This document shows positions 1 to 8,207 of a stretch of DNA of 64,000 nt, piece by piece. Location of the stretch: assembly GCA_944322715.1 (NCBI GenBank), contig CALUPT010000006.1:104345-168344 (forward strand). The letters are read 5' to 3'. Every line of letters starts with the position of its first letter. Position 1 is the first letter of the stretch. This DNA comes from an uncultured Bacteroidales bacterium. Its GTDB lineage: Bacteria; Bacteroidota; Bacteroidia; Bacteroidales; UBA932. The position numbers and the translations under genes were made by a program. A model generated the notes under the pieces. It was not told the origin of the DNA. It made no database searches and was given only the letters and a program-made list of their open reading frames with translations.

Positions 1-423
1 AACCAGGCTGGAAATGCCGTGGCCCGCAAGTCGTTTGTTATCGAAGCGGATGCCGTGACTTTCAGGAACGGCGCGAGAATCATTGTCAATTCCATGACGA
101 ATTTCATCGCCGTGGATGGGGACAGGGGAGTGGTCCAGATCTCCCCGAGCAATTTCTCGGCAGGCCCTAACGGGGTCGGCGGAATCACCGTGGATGGCAC
201 CGTTTCCAACTATCAGGTGACTACCGACAAGAAAGGGGTCATGCACATTTCGATGAATGTGACAGGAGCTGTCATCAATGCTTCTGTAGACATTTCTCTG
301 TATCCGGGGTCAGACCAGGCCCATGTCACGGTCTCTCCGAATTTCAATTCCCGGACAATCAGGATAGACGGGACGCTTGTCCCTTACAGTTCATCCAGAA
401 TTGTCGAAGGCATATCCATCTGA
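1..423 (+). CDS. DUF4251 domain protein, 5'-truncated by the window edge
   Basis: The reading frame is open to the first base; the visible part is about 140 residues ending in a stop. The first usable codon inside the window is a GTG at 19, but the frame continues upstream (N-Q-A-G-N-A...), so the true start lies outside. The pattern of an FVIEAD opening, a TNFIAVDGD segment, a GPNGVGG turn and a closing G-LVPYSSSRIVEG segment matches, from memory, the DUF4251 family of small secreted Bacteroidales proteins of unknown function. No catalytic residue can be named. It is followed after 21 bases by a DUF4136-type lipoprotein gene and then a porin-like barrel gene in the same direction, so it is probably the first visible member of an envelope operon. 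Confidence 0.75.
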   Translation, partial: NQAGNAVARKSFVIEADAVTFRNGARIIVNSMTNFIAVDGDRGVVQISPSNFSAGPNGVGGITVDGTVSNYQVTTDKKGVMHISMNVTGAVINASVDISLYPGSDQAHVTVSPNFNSRTIRIDGTLVPYSSSRIVEGISI

Positions 424-431
424 CATGTTAA

Positions 432-439
432 AAGGAGGT
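432..439 (+). promoter_or_regulatory. Canonical Shine-Dalgarno AAGGAGGT before the DUF4136 gene
   Basis: A full anti-16S match AAGGAGGT lies five bases before the ATG at 445. Bacteroidota genes usually lack a strong Shine-Dalgarno, so this is unusual for the window and fixes the start of the next gene. Confidence 0.6.
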
Positions 440-444
440 AGACA

Positions 445-1119
445 ATGAAAAGGATTATTATACTGGCTGTGCTTGCGGCTGCTGCCGTCGCCTGCCGCAA
501 GGAACCGTCGCCATCCATGTATGATGGCGAATTCCTGGTCTATACGTCACGCAGTGACCAGGTGCAGGATTTTTCCGTCTACAATACGTTCACTGTGGCG
601 GACAGCCTGCTTTATATCGAGGGCAACCGGGGACAGATGGAACTGGACTCGTGGTGCCGGAACGTGAGGGCGCAGTATATTGCCGCCATGGAGGATCTCG
701 GGTACACGTACGTGGATACAGGCAAGCTCGACAGCGACCAGACAGTGGCCGTGCCTGAAGGGACTTCCGCCGATCTCGGGATACAGATATCGTATATTGT
801 ATCCACGGACTATTTCACGGCCCATGTGCCGTATGACCCTTACTGGTGGTACGGCTATCCGGGCTACTGGTATCCCGGCTATTGGGGCAACTGGGGAGGG
901 TGGTACTGTTCTTTCCCTGTCACCTACAGCTATTCGACCCAGTCGCTGCTTGCCGAAATGGTTGACCTTACTGCAGAGGAGGGGGATGACAAGGACCTCC
1001 CTGTCGTGTGGAACAGTTTCATTGATGGCAATATAGGCAATTCCCGCAATGACATGGCGCGTTTCAGCCGGGGAATAGCCCAGTCTTTCGCCCAGTCCGG
1101 GTATCTTGACAGGAAATAG
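445..1119 (+). CDS. DUF4136 domain lipoprotein
   Basis: 224 residues. It begins with a basic, hydrophobic signal (MKRIIILAVLAAAAVAC) whose lipobox places the acylated cysteine at residue 17, so it is probably an outer-membrane or periplasmic lipoprotein. The body has the DUF4136 layout: an early YNTFTVADS-type strand, a central TY-VD-G-SDLGIQISYI region, a Tyr/Trp/Gly-rich stretch at about residues 130-150 (WWYGYPGYWYPGYWG), then a conserved VWNSFIDG motif near 190 and a QSFAQSGYL end. Function is unknown in the family. The strong ribosome site and close spacing to the next gene (12 bases) support an operon with the DUF4251 protein and the barrel protein. Confidence 0.8.
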   Translation: MKRIIILAVLAAAAVACRKEPSPSMYDGEFLVYTSRSDQVQDFSVYNTFTVADSLLYIEGNRGQMELDSWCRNVRAQYIAAMEDLGYTYVDTGKLDSDQTVAVPEGTSADLGIQISYIVSTDYFTAHVPYDPYWWYGYPGYWYPGYWGNWGGWYCSFPVTYSYSTQSLLAEMVDLTAEEGDDKDLPVVWNSFIDGNIGNSRNDMARFSRGIAQSFAQSGYLDRK

Positions 1120-1131
1120 AGGAGGAAGGTT

Positions 1132-1746
1132 ATGAAAACAATGTTAAAAGCAATGATATTGACTGCGGTTCTGTTCGTTTTTTCAGCCGCAGCGGCAGAT
1201 GCCCAGCCAGGGAGACGCTTCTATGTCGATGCAGGCTGGCAGTTCAACGGTACCGTCGGAAATGATTTCGCATCGAACGGAAACGGGTGGGGAGCATATA
1301 TAGAGGGAGGATATTATGTGCTTCCGCGCATTGCCGTGGGACTTTTCGGCAGTTTCAATACCAACAACGAGTATGTCCCGCGCTGCACATACATGGGAGA
1401 GAACGGCTCGGCCCTGACTACCGACAAGGTCAATTCCATATACCAGGTGCCGTTCGGTGCGACATTGAGGTACAGGTTCAGCTACAAGGTTTTCCAGCCT
1501 TATATCCAGGCCAAGCTCGGTGCGAACTATGCGCAGGAGTACTCCTATATGCCTACAATGGCATACGTGGATGAACAGTGGGGTTTCTATGCTTCTCCGG
1601 AGATAGGCTTTACCTGGCATCCGTTCCACAGGAGCAACTTCGGATTCCAGTTTGCGGCATACTACAGCTATGCCACCAACCGCAGCAATGGTTTCGGTCT
1701 GAACGGCATCGACAATGTCGGCTTCAAGCTCGGAGTCTCGTTCTGA
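1132..1746 (+). CDS. Outer-membrane beta-barrel protein
   Basis: 204 residues with a cleavable signal peptide ending in an ADA-QP type site near residue 25. The mature part is a run of alternating aromatic/glycine strands (for example AGWQFNGTVGNDF, WGAYIEGGYYVL, VGLFGSFN, FQPYIQAKLGANYA) and ends with a strand closing in Phe (GFKLGVSF), the usual recognition end for BAM-dependent barrels. The size suggests an eight-stranded barrel of the OmpA/OmpW-like class. It is the last gene of the left-end operon and is followed by a clear intrinsic terminator. No ligand can be inferred. Confidence 0.75.
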   Translation: MKTMLKAMILTAVLFVFSAAAADAQPGRRFYVDAGWQFNGTVGNDFASNGNGWGAYIEGGYYVLPRIAVGLFGSFNTNNEYVPRCTYMGENGSALTTDKVNSIYQVPFGATLRYRFSYKVFQPYIQAKLGANYAQEYSYMPTMAYVDEQWGFYASPEIGFTWHPFHRSNFGFQFAAYYSYATNRSNGFGLNGIDNVGFKLGVSF

Positions 1747-1786
1747 TGCATCTGCGCCTGCCGGAAGCAGGCTTATATATACACGG

Positions 1787-1815
1787 AGAGCGGCCCTGCT
1801 GAGCCGCTCTTTTTT
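1787..1815 (+). terminator. Intrinsic terminator of the left-end operon
   Basis: Eight-base perfect stem AGAGCGGC / GCCGCTCT with an eight-base loop, followed directly by a T run. It sits 40 bases after the barrel gene and before the convergent GH92 gene. The opposite strand has no T tract after the stem, so it serves mainly the plus strand. Confidence 0.85.
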
Positions 1816-4093
1816 ATTCCGCTGTGGAGAAGGAGTACGGTCTGTCGGCCTTTTTCTTCCCTCTGCCTGTGTCGGGAGTGTCTGACATCGAGAAGATGAT
1901 TTCAGCTCCGTCCGTAAGGTCCCCGTGGGTCAGATAGGTCTTCCCGTATCTTCTGCCGTTCACTTCCATGTCTCCGATGTAGATGTTGCTGTCGGAATTT
2001 CCGGGAGCATCTATCCGGATCTTCTTTCCGTCCGGAAGATTTACCGTCGCATGACGGAACAGAGGTGACCCTATTGCATATTCATCCGTTCCGGGACATA
2101 CAGGATAGAACCCGAGGGCGGAGAATACGTACCAGGCTGATGTCTGGCCGTTGTCTTCATCTCCGCAGTATCCGTCCGGGGTGGCGCTGTACAGTCTGTC
2201 CATGATTTCCCGCACCCGCATCTGGGTCTTCCACGGCTGTCCGCTCCAGTCGTACATATATACCATGTGCTGGATAGGCTGGTTGCCGTGTGCGTACTGA
2301 CCCATATCCATCACCTGCATCTCCCTCATCTCGTGTATCATGCTGCGGCTCTCCATTCCCATATAGCTCGGGATCACAAACGTGGAGTCCATCATTGTGT
2401 TGAATGAATCCTCTCCTCCCATGAGGTCTATTAGTCCGGCAGGGTCGTGGAATACGCAGAAACTCCAGTGCCAGCTGTTCCCCTCGCAGAAGTCCCAGCT
2501 CCAGTCGGTGCCCTTGAAGTCAGGCCTGAAACCTCCCTTGTCATCCCTGCCGCACATAAGCCGGAATTCCGGATTGTACACATTCCTGTAGTTCATCGCG
2601 TTCTTCCTGTACTGCTCCAGTTCGGACTCCGGCTTGCCGAGCTTTTTCCCGAGCGCATATATGCACCAGTCATTGTATGCATATTCGAGGGTGCGGGCCA
2701 CATTCTTCTCTATCCCCGTATTGTAAGGGATGTATCCGAGGCGGTTGTATTCTTCAAAGCCCCGTCTTCCGGCATCTGTCCCTGTAAGTTCTGCATTCGC
2801 ACCGTGGGTGACGGCCTTCCACAGGGTTTCGATGTCATAGCCGCCGAGCCCCTTGATGTATGCATCCGCCACGACGGATGCGGAGTTGTTGCCTATCATG
2901 CAGCTCCTGTGTCCCGGGCTTGCCCATTCCGGCAGGAACCCGCTTTCAAGATAGGCGTTGACGAGCCCCTCCTGCATCTTTTCGCCCATATCCGGATATA
3001 CGAGGTTCAGCAGAGGGAACAGGCAGCGGAATGTATCCCAGAATCCCGTATCCGTGAACATGTATCCGGGAAGCACCTCTCCGTTGTACGGGCTGTAATG
3101 TACCCGCTGTCCGGAAGCATCGATTTCCGAAAGGTCGCGCGGGAACAGTACGGATCTGTAGAGACAGGAGTAGAATGTCCTGATATCGTCGGTACTGCCT
3201 CCGTCTACCTCTATTCTGCCCAGCACTTCGTTCCATCTGTCACGCCCTTCCCTGCACAGCCTGTCGAAGTCTCCGTCTCCGAGTTCCTTCAGGTTGAGGA
3301 CAGCCTGGTCCGCACTGATGAACGAGGATGCCACTTCAAGCCCTACGGTCAGGCCATCGGAGGTGTCGAAGCCGATGACCGCTCCTGCGTGTCCGGCCTT
3401 TGTTTCCACAGTTCCGCCTGCATTCTGTTCAGTCATCTTCCCGTCAGCGACAGTGGCGATGTAGTTGATTTTTGCATCGGGACGGATGACAAACCAGTTC
3501 CTGAAATTGTCCGGGACGCCGCCGGTATTCTTTGTAGTATATCCGATGACAAGATTCTCTTCAGGGATGACCTTGACGTACGATCCGTTGTCGAAGGCAT
3601 CGATGACAAGATATGCCTTGCCCGGTTCGGAATATGTGATCCGGAATCCGGCAGCCCTTTCCGTAGGGGTCAGCTCGACAGATATGTCGTGGTCTGCAAG
3701 ATACACGCTGTAATAGTACGGAGTCGCGGTTTCGGCCTTGTGGGAGAACCAGCTCGCGCGGCTGTCCTGGTCGAATACAGGGGAGCCGACAGGCATGATG
3801 GCAAACTGTCCGTAGTCGTTCATCCACGGGCTCGGCTGATGCGTCTGCTTGAAGCCCCTTATCTTGTCCGCAGTGTATGTATAGGTCCAGCCATCTCCCA
3901 TCGTACCGGTCTGCGGAGTCCAGAAATTCATGCCCCACGGTCGTGCGATGGCGGGATACGTGTTGCCTGTGGAGAGTTCGAATTTCGACATTGTGCCCAT
4001 GAGCACGTTCACATGGTCGACATAGCTCTGCTGCCCCATCGAGGAGATGGAACACAGCGCCAGAGCCATAAGTAACGTAAAGATTCTTTTCAT
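1814..4093 (-). CDS. GH92 alpha-mannosidase
   Basis: Secreted exo-acting alpha-mannosidase that releases mannose from alpha-mannan or N-glycan side chains; the family is calcium-dependent and inverting. From the ATG at 4093 the protein is 759 residues with a signal peptide (MKRIFTLLMALALCSISSMG). A longer frame reaches 4186, but the extra 31 residues are hydrophilic and precede the signal, and ATG 4093 overlaps the upstream stop as ATGA, so 4093 is preferred. Family marks are the VLMGT and GNTYPA-IARPWGMNFWTPQTG opening, EGNSWHW near residue 535 (general acid Glu) and GDEDNGQ-SAWYVF near 645 (catalytic Asp region), then GFYPVCPGTDEYAIGSPLF. It is the last gene of the mannan locus, translationally coupled to the broken DUF4965 gene. 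Confidence 0.93.
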   Translation of the reverse strand: MKRIFTLLMALALCSISSMGQQSYVDHVNVLMGTMSKFELSTGNTYPAIARPWGMNFWTPQTGTMGDGWTYTYTADKIRGFKQTHQPSPWMNDYGQFAIMPVGSPVFDQDSRASWFSHKAETATPYYYSVYLADHDISVELTPTERAAGFRITYSEPGKAYLVIDAFDNGSYVKVIPEENLVIGYTTKNTGGVPDNFRNWFVIRPDAKINYIATVADGKMTEQNAGGTVETKAGHAGAVIGFDTSDGLTVGLEVASSFISADQAVLNLKELGDGDFDRLCREGRDRWNEVLGRIEVDGGSTDDIRTFYSCLYRSVLFPRDLSEIDASGQRVHYSPYNGEVLPGYMFTDTGFWDTFRCLFPLLNLVYPDMGEKMQEGLVNAYLESGFLPEWASPGHRSCMIGNNSASVVADAYIKGLGGYDIETLWKAVTHGANAELTGTDAGRRGFEEYNRLGYIPYNTGIEKNVARTLEYAYNDWCIYALGKKLGKPESELEQYRKNAMNYRNVYNPEFRLMCGRDDKGGFRPDFKGTDWSWDFCEGNSWHWSFCVFHDPAGLIDLMGGEDSFNTMMDSTFVIPSYMGMESRSMIHEMREMQVMDMGQYAHGNQPIQHMVYMYDWSGQPWKTQMRVREIMDRLYSATPDGYCGDEDNGQTSAWYVFSALGFYPVCPGTDEYAIGSPLFRHATVNLPDGKKIRIDAPGNSDSNIYIGDMEVNGRRYGKTYLTHGDLTDGAEIIFSMSDTPDTGRGKKKADRPYSFSTAE

Positions 4094-5798
4094 TCTGACA
4101 ATAATTTGTTTTCCAACATTTTGATCCAGTAGCCTCCGACTACCGAGCGGGCCTTGAATCCTCTGTGGTGAGGCTTGTCCGTCCATATCCAGTCGGACAT
4201 TGGGACACGGTCGGCTGTCTCGTCATAGAATCTGTACAGCGGATCTATGAATGCGTCGAATGTGTCCTGGTCGTCTGCTGTCATGGTGGCTGTCCACATT
4301 ATCCAGTCGCTCTTGGTATATGTCTCCCTGCAGTCAAGCGGCAGCCCGTATTCATTCTGCCGGCCGAGGTAGTATGCAAGTTCGGCCTCATATACTTCTT
4401 TCGGGAACAGCCCGAATCCCAGCAGTCTGTCCCATACCAGGTTGTACTTCTGGCTCCAGGTCCCCGGCCTGTCGAATGTAAGCCTGTAATGGTCTCCGTC
4501 AGCAGCCATTTCCACCCATTGGGCGGCATAGTCTTCCGCAATGGCATTGTATTTTTCCGCCACATCGGCCTTCCCGAGCATGTCGGCCATCAGGGCGTAT
4601 GATGCAATGGCCATTATCGCCTTGGCGGAAAGGTTTACATTGTGGGCGAAATGACCGGCGAAGTCATCCGTACAGAGCTGTTCATCAGGATCCAGACCGT
4701 ATTCGACAAGGTAGTCTGTCCAGGTTGTCAGCGTCTCCCAGTGTCTGGCGGCATAGTCCGTGTCTCCGGACAGGACTGCAGCGGCAGCGGTGATGATTAT
4801 CATATTGCCTCCTTCCTCTACAGGCATGTCCCCTCCGTATGTCTGGCCGTTGGCTATAGGGTATGTTCCCACATCATGCGCAGGGAACGGTTTGGTCCAT
4901 CTGCCGCTTTCGGAATAATAGTAGATATGGGTCATCAGCGCCTCTGCCAGACCGGTATTGTAATACAGGAAGAACGGGGCGGACGGATATGTGATGTCCA
5001 CTGTCCCTATGGAGCCGTTGCTGTTGTTCTCTTTCGAAAGCATCATCAGTTCTCCTTCCGGGGACTCCACAAGCTTGTGGGCCGCGATTATCTGCCTGTA
5101 TGCGAGAGCGCAGAGTTCTGCGTATTTCCTCCCTCCTGCCTCTGTGGCCTCTTTCATAAGCTGTCTGTCGAAGGCTGAGCATTTTTTCATCAGTTCCGCG
5201 TACTGGTCATCGGCTTCGTGGAACATGTCGATGATATCGGTGCTGCCATCGGAGTTCCAGTATGGCCTGAGTCTCTGTCCGAAATATTCTATAGAATAGA
5301 TGTCGTCATATCCTATCAGCAGTTTCCCTTCTTTCTTTGCTACAGTCCCGAGATCCTGGATGAATGCCATCCGTCCGTCGCTGTTTTCCCCGGTGCTGCA
5401 TTCAGGAAGACTGTCTCCGGAGGCGAAAGCCTGACGCAGAGTCTCTGCCTCTCCGACAGCGGCCTGGATGTGACATATCTGCCTTCCCAGCCTCCCTGCT
5501 GCGATGTCGGGACTATCGGGAGCATCTCCACATCTTCCGTCCCCATGAATCTGTATGTCTGCCCATCCACTTCGATCGCTCCGATCAGCGGAAAGTCTTT
5601 CCCCGTCCAGTGCCTGATGCTGCCATCGTACAGATTGTCGTACATCGACCAGGCGCTGGTGTACGGGTCGATTGTCACTAACGGGTATGCCGGAGCCCTC
5701 AGTTCGTTTGTCTCCGGCTGTACGGTGCCCTGTCCGCAGCCGGCGATCAGAGCACCGGCCAAAGGAAGGGCAGCTTTGAGTATAGATTTATGTGTCAT
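4090..5798 (-). pseudogene. DUF4965/DUF1793 (glutaminase A-like) lipoprotein gene with internal deletion and frameshift
   Basis: Two pieces of one gene lie in different frames. The 5' piece (5340-5798) encodes a lipoprotein signal (cysteine near residue 21) and the family N-terminus up to a GGWEGRYVTSRP segment. The 3' piece, whose frame opens upstream of ATG 5370, reads A-V-G-E-A-E-T-L-R-Q-A-F and then the DUF4965 and DUF1793 parts (GYDDIYSIEYFG, FDRQLM, LSKENNSNGSIGTVD, AHDVGTYP, GGDMPVEEGGNMI, DCRETYTKSDWI). Intact relatives, as I remember them, are about 830 residues and carry a sandwich and a DUF5127 domain between these points. About 200-270 codons seem to be missing at around 5455-5470, and the join changes frame. 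Family members are called glutaminase A, but their substrate in mannan loci is unclear. The remnant overlaps GH92 by ATGA. Confidence 0.82.
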
Positions 5799-5834
5799 TA
5801 TGTTTGGTTTTGGTTGTCGTGTTTTTCTGTCGCA

Positions 5835-5872
5835 GATCCTTCACTTCGCCTTCGGCTCAGTTCAGGATGACA
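5835..5872. repeat. REP-like imperfect palindrome in an intergenic gap
   Basis: The segment has GATCCTTCACTTCG at one end and CAGGATGAC at the other, with an inner GCC-TTC-GGC hairpin and outer ATCCT/AGGAT arms. It lies in the 104-base gap between the 728-residue lipoprotein and the broken DUF4965 gene. I recall similar CCTTC...TCAGGATGA segments scattered in gut Bacteroidota and Firmicutes genomes; only one copy is seen in this window. Confidence 0.4.
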
Positions 5873-5902
5873 AGGAGCAGCTTCGTCTATGGTGACAGTG
5901 TG

Positions 5903-8089
5903 TTACCATTGGAACGCGATCTTCACCCCATCAGGGCTGTTGCTGTAGGTCAGAAGATAGGTCCCGCTTCCGGCATCCCATCCGGAACTGTCGAATACCT
6001 CTTTCCCGTTGACGGTGACAGATGAAGGCATCTCGGGAAGCAGCACCCTCGATATGCCATCCGTGTCTATCGGGCTTTTGGCAGTGAAGGAGTATGCGGA
6101 ACGGCTTCTGTGCTCTTCTTCCGCCCTGCTCGACCCTGCCAGTACCTGCGGCCTGTCACGGTCGACTCTGTCTATGTCGATGAAATAGCCCTGATGTCCC
6201 GGCAAGATCTGCACTGAAGTGTACACGGGGAGTTTCGGGTCGAACAGGTCGACAAGGGTGCCGGTTATGACAAGCGGCTTGTCGCTGACGCTCTCATTCA
6301 TTACCGCGGCGATTGTGTAAGGGCCGCGTTCGAGATAGAAGCTGTTCTTCATCTCCATTTCCCCTGCCTTGGCGCAGTCGCTGTAGAGTCTTCCGACAGT
6401 CTCTACGAACGCTCTGTCCCCGCCTTCCGAAAGGACATATTCCTTGGGGTCGTGACGCATTATGTACACTGTCCCTTCCCCGTAGCTGTATTCTCCTTCT
6501 GGTGCTCCTGCCGGGATACCCATAATCTTGAACAGGTGGTCGGAAGGTGCAGCGTAGCTGTTGCCATCTGTATTCCACCATTCGCGGACCGTCTGGAACG
6601 GGTCGTCATCCCTGCCGCTGTAGAGCAGCACTCCTCCTTTCCTCACCCAGTCGGCGATGTGGCTGTGTGCCTGCGGGTCGAGAGGTTTCATGTTGGAGTA
6701 TGACATCAGCAGGACTTTCACATCGGCCAGCGTGGCAGGATATCCGACATTTTCGATGTGGGCGGTCTTGACAGGTATGCCTCGCTTCAGAAGAGGGAGA
6801 GCCTGGCCGTAGAAGTTGGACAGCTGCGGGTCCTCGTAGCCTTCGTGGGTAGGGAATCTCTGGAACATCAGCGAGTTGGCCATGAGGACAGCAATTCCCT
6901 GCGCCCCGTCAAGCCTGTTTTCAGACACTGGCATCGAGTTGAGACTGTTGACCATTATCTGCATCTGCGCTGAATAGTCCCTCGGTATCCTCGCCCTTTC
7001 ATCACTGTCAGGACTGATGCGGTAGAGTCCCTCGTATATCCTTTCCGGCCAAGGCATTATCTCGTAGTCCGCAATGCCCGGATACAGGAGCTGGGCAGTG
7101 AAGGTAGCCTGGTAGTTGCGTCTGTAGTCCTCCCAGTCCTTCGCCCTGTCCTCTATCGGGTCGGTAAGGAAGAACATTTTGCGGCCGGTCGGCGCCGTCA
7201 TTGACTCCATTGACCCGTATTCCAGATATGCCGTTTCGAAGACCCTTTCAGCGGCCTTGCCGTTGTAGTAGTTAGGCTCGCGGGATGTGCCTGTCCAGAC
7301 CTGGGCGATATATCCATCCACGCAAGGGAGAGATGCAAGGCTGGCTTCCGGGCTTACTATCTGCCACTGGGAATAGTTGACGAGCGAATGGGTCGGAACA
7401 TAGCATTTCACATCCATTCCCTTGCTGCGGCCGTATTCCTTGGCGAAGGTAAACACCTCATCCAGCGCCCTGTAATAGAGATGGTATTTGAGTTTGTTGG
7501 AAAGGTATGTGTTTTCAGGGGATTCGTGCTGCGGCCTCCATGCGAAACCGTAATATTCCTGCCATTCTCTCTTGAATGATTCGCTGTAGCCTGCCCGTGC
7601 CCAGAATTCGGGTTCTTCCATAAATATCGCATCGATTCCGGCATCGATCACCCTCTTGACATGATTCTCCTTGATGTATTCGAGGTAGTTCATGGACGGG
7701 ACGATGTACGGCACCATATATCCGTGCCATATAGTGTCTCCGGCGGCTGTCACCTGCCCTTCGTCTAAATGAGGCTTCCCATCCCATTCTCCGGTGAAAT
7801 AGTCCTGGTATTCACCCCACGCGATGCCTGTCATGAAATGGGTGATGTAGCCCCTTTCCTGCCATGAGCGGACCCTGTCCTCGAACGATATGCGCTTCGA
7901 CCTGTCGGATGGGTTGCCTCCTACGCCGTAGACCATCACGGCATCTGCCCGGTTGTCTATGGTCGGTCTCCATTCCCTTGCCGACTGGAATGTGGTCTTC
8001 ACATTGTCCGTTGTGCTTTCCTGCCGTGTGTTGCCGCAGGAGGAGAACAGCAGTATGGCAGCGGAGTATAATACAAAAATCTGTTTCAT
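5903..8089 (-). CDS. Unrecognised 728-residue lipoprotein, possible glycoside hydrolase
   Basis: The lipoprotein signal MKQIFVLYSAAILLFSSC puts the acylated Cys at residue 18. I do not recognise a named family. The order of segments looks like a TIM-barrel hydrolase: SFEDRVRSWQERGY and HFMTGIAWGEYQDYF near residues 65-95, YLEYIKENHVKRVIDAGIDAIFMEEPEFW near 135-160 (the EEPEFW carboxylates are natural catalytic candidates), then long helical segments, then a GATase-like Rossmann block near 400-500 (IPVKTAHIENVGYPATLADVKVLLMSYSNMKPL, WVRKGGVLLYSGRDD) as in trimerisation domains of GH42-like enzymes, and beta-rich ends. It lies between the DUF3823 lipoprotein terminator and the DUF4965 remnant, so a role in alpha-mannan or glycoprotein glycan breakdown is inferred from context only. 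Confidence 0.6.
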   Translation of the reverse strand: MKQIFVLYSAAILLFSSCGNTRQESTTDNVKTTFQSAREWRPTIDNRADAVMVYGVGGNPSDRSKRISFEDRVRSWQERGYITHFMTGIAWGEYQDYFTGEWDGKPHLDEGQVTAAGDTIWHGYMVPYIVPSMNYLEYIKENHVKRVIDAGIDAIFMEEPEFWARAGYSESFKREWQEYYGFAWRPQHESPENTYLSNKLKYHLYYRALDEVFTFAKEYGRSKGMDVKCYVPTHSLVNYSQWQIVSPEASLASLPCVDGYIAQVWTGTSREPNYYNGKAAERVFETAYLEYGSMESMTAPTGRKMFFLTDPIEDRAKDWEDYRRNYQATFTAQLLYPGIADYEIMPWPERIYEGLYRISPDSDERARIPRDYSAQMQIMVNSLNSMPVSENRLDGAQGIAVLMANSLMFQRFPTHEGYEDPQLSNFYGQALPLLKRGIPVKTAHIENVGYPATLADVKVLLMSYSNMKPLDPQAHSHIADWVRKGGVLLYSGRDDDPFQTVREWWNTDGNSYAAPSDHLFKIMGIPAGAPEGEYSYGEGTVYIMRHDPKEYVLSEGGDRAFVETVGRLYSDCAKAGEMEMKNSFYLERGPYTIAAVMNESVSDKPLVITGTLVDLFDPKLPVYTSVQILPGHQGYFIDIDRVDRDRPQVLAGSSRAEEEHRSRSAYSFTAKSPIDTDGISRVLLPEMPSSVTVNGKEVFDSSGWDAGSGTYLLTYSNSPDGVKIAFQW

Positions 8090-8110
8090 AGTGATAAAGA
8101 TACGATAATT

Positions 8111-8160
8111 TATAAAAGGGCGGATAAAATAGGTTGTATGACCGGTCTTTTATCCGCCCC
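8111..8160 (-). terminator. Strong intrinsic terminator after the SusCD-DUF3823 genes
   Basis: A perfect 12-base stem (GGGCGGATAAAA at 8118-8129 with TTTTATCCGCCC at 8148-8159) with an 18-base loop. On the minus strand the stem is followed by TTTTATAAATT. It separates the GH76-SusC-SusD-DUF3823 unit from the three downstream genes, which therefore need their own promoter or read-through. Confidence 0.8.
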
Positions 8161-8207
8161 TCCACAGTAAGTTCAGGCTTGTTACAAGGTATTTACGTTA
8201 TGGCGTG

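Noticed and set aside
2447..4075. 542-codon plus-strand open frame opposite GH92
   Set aside because: It is the antisense frame of a convincing GH92 gene, with no signal, domain or start context of its own.
4094..4186. N-terminal extension of GH92
   Set aside because: Hydrophilic stretch in front of a clear signal peptide, overlapping the upstream reading frame.
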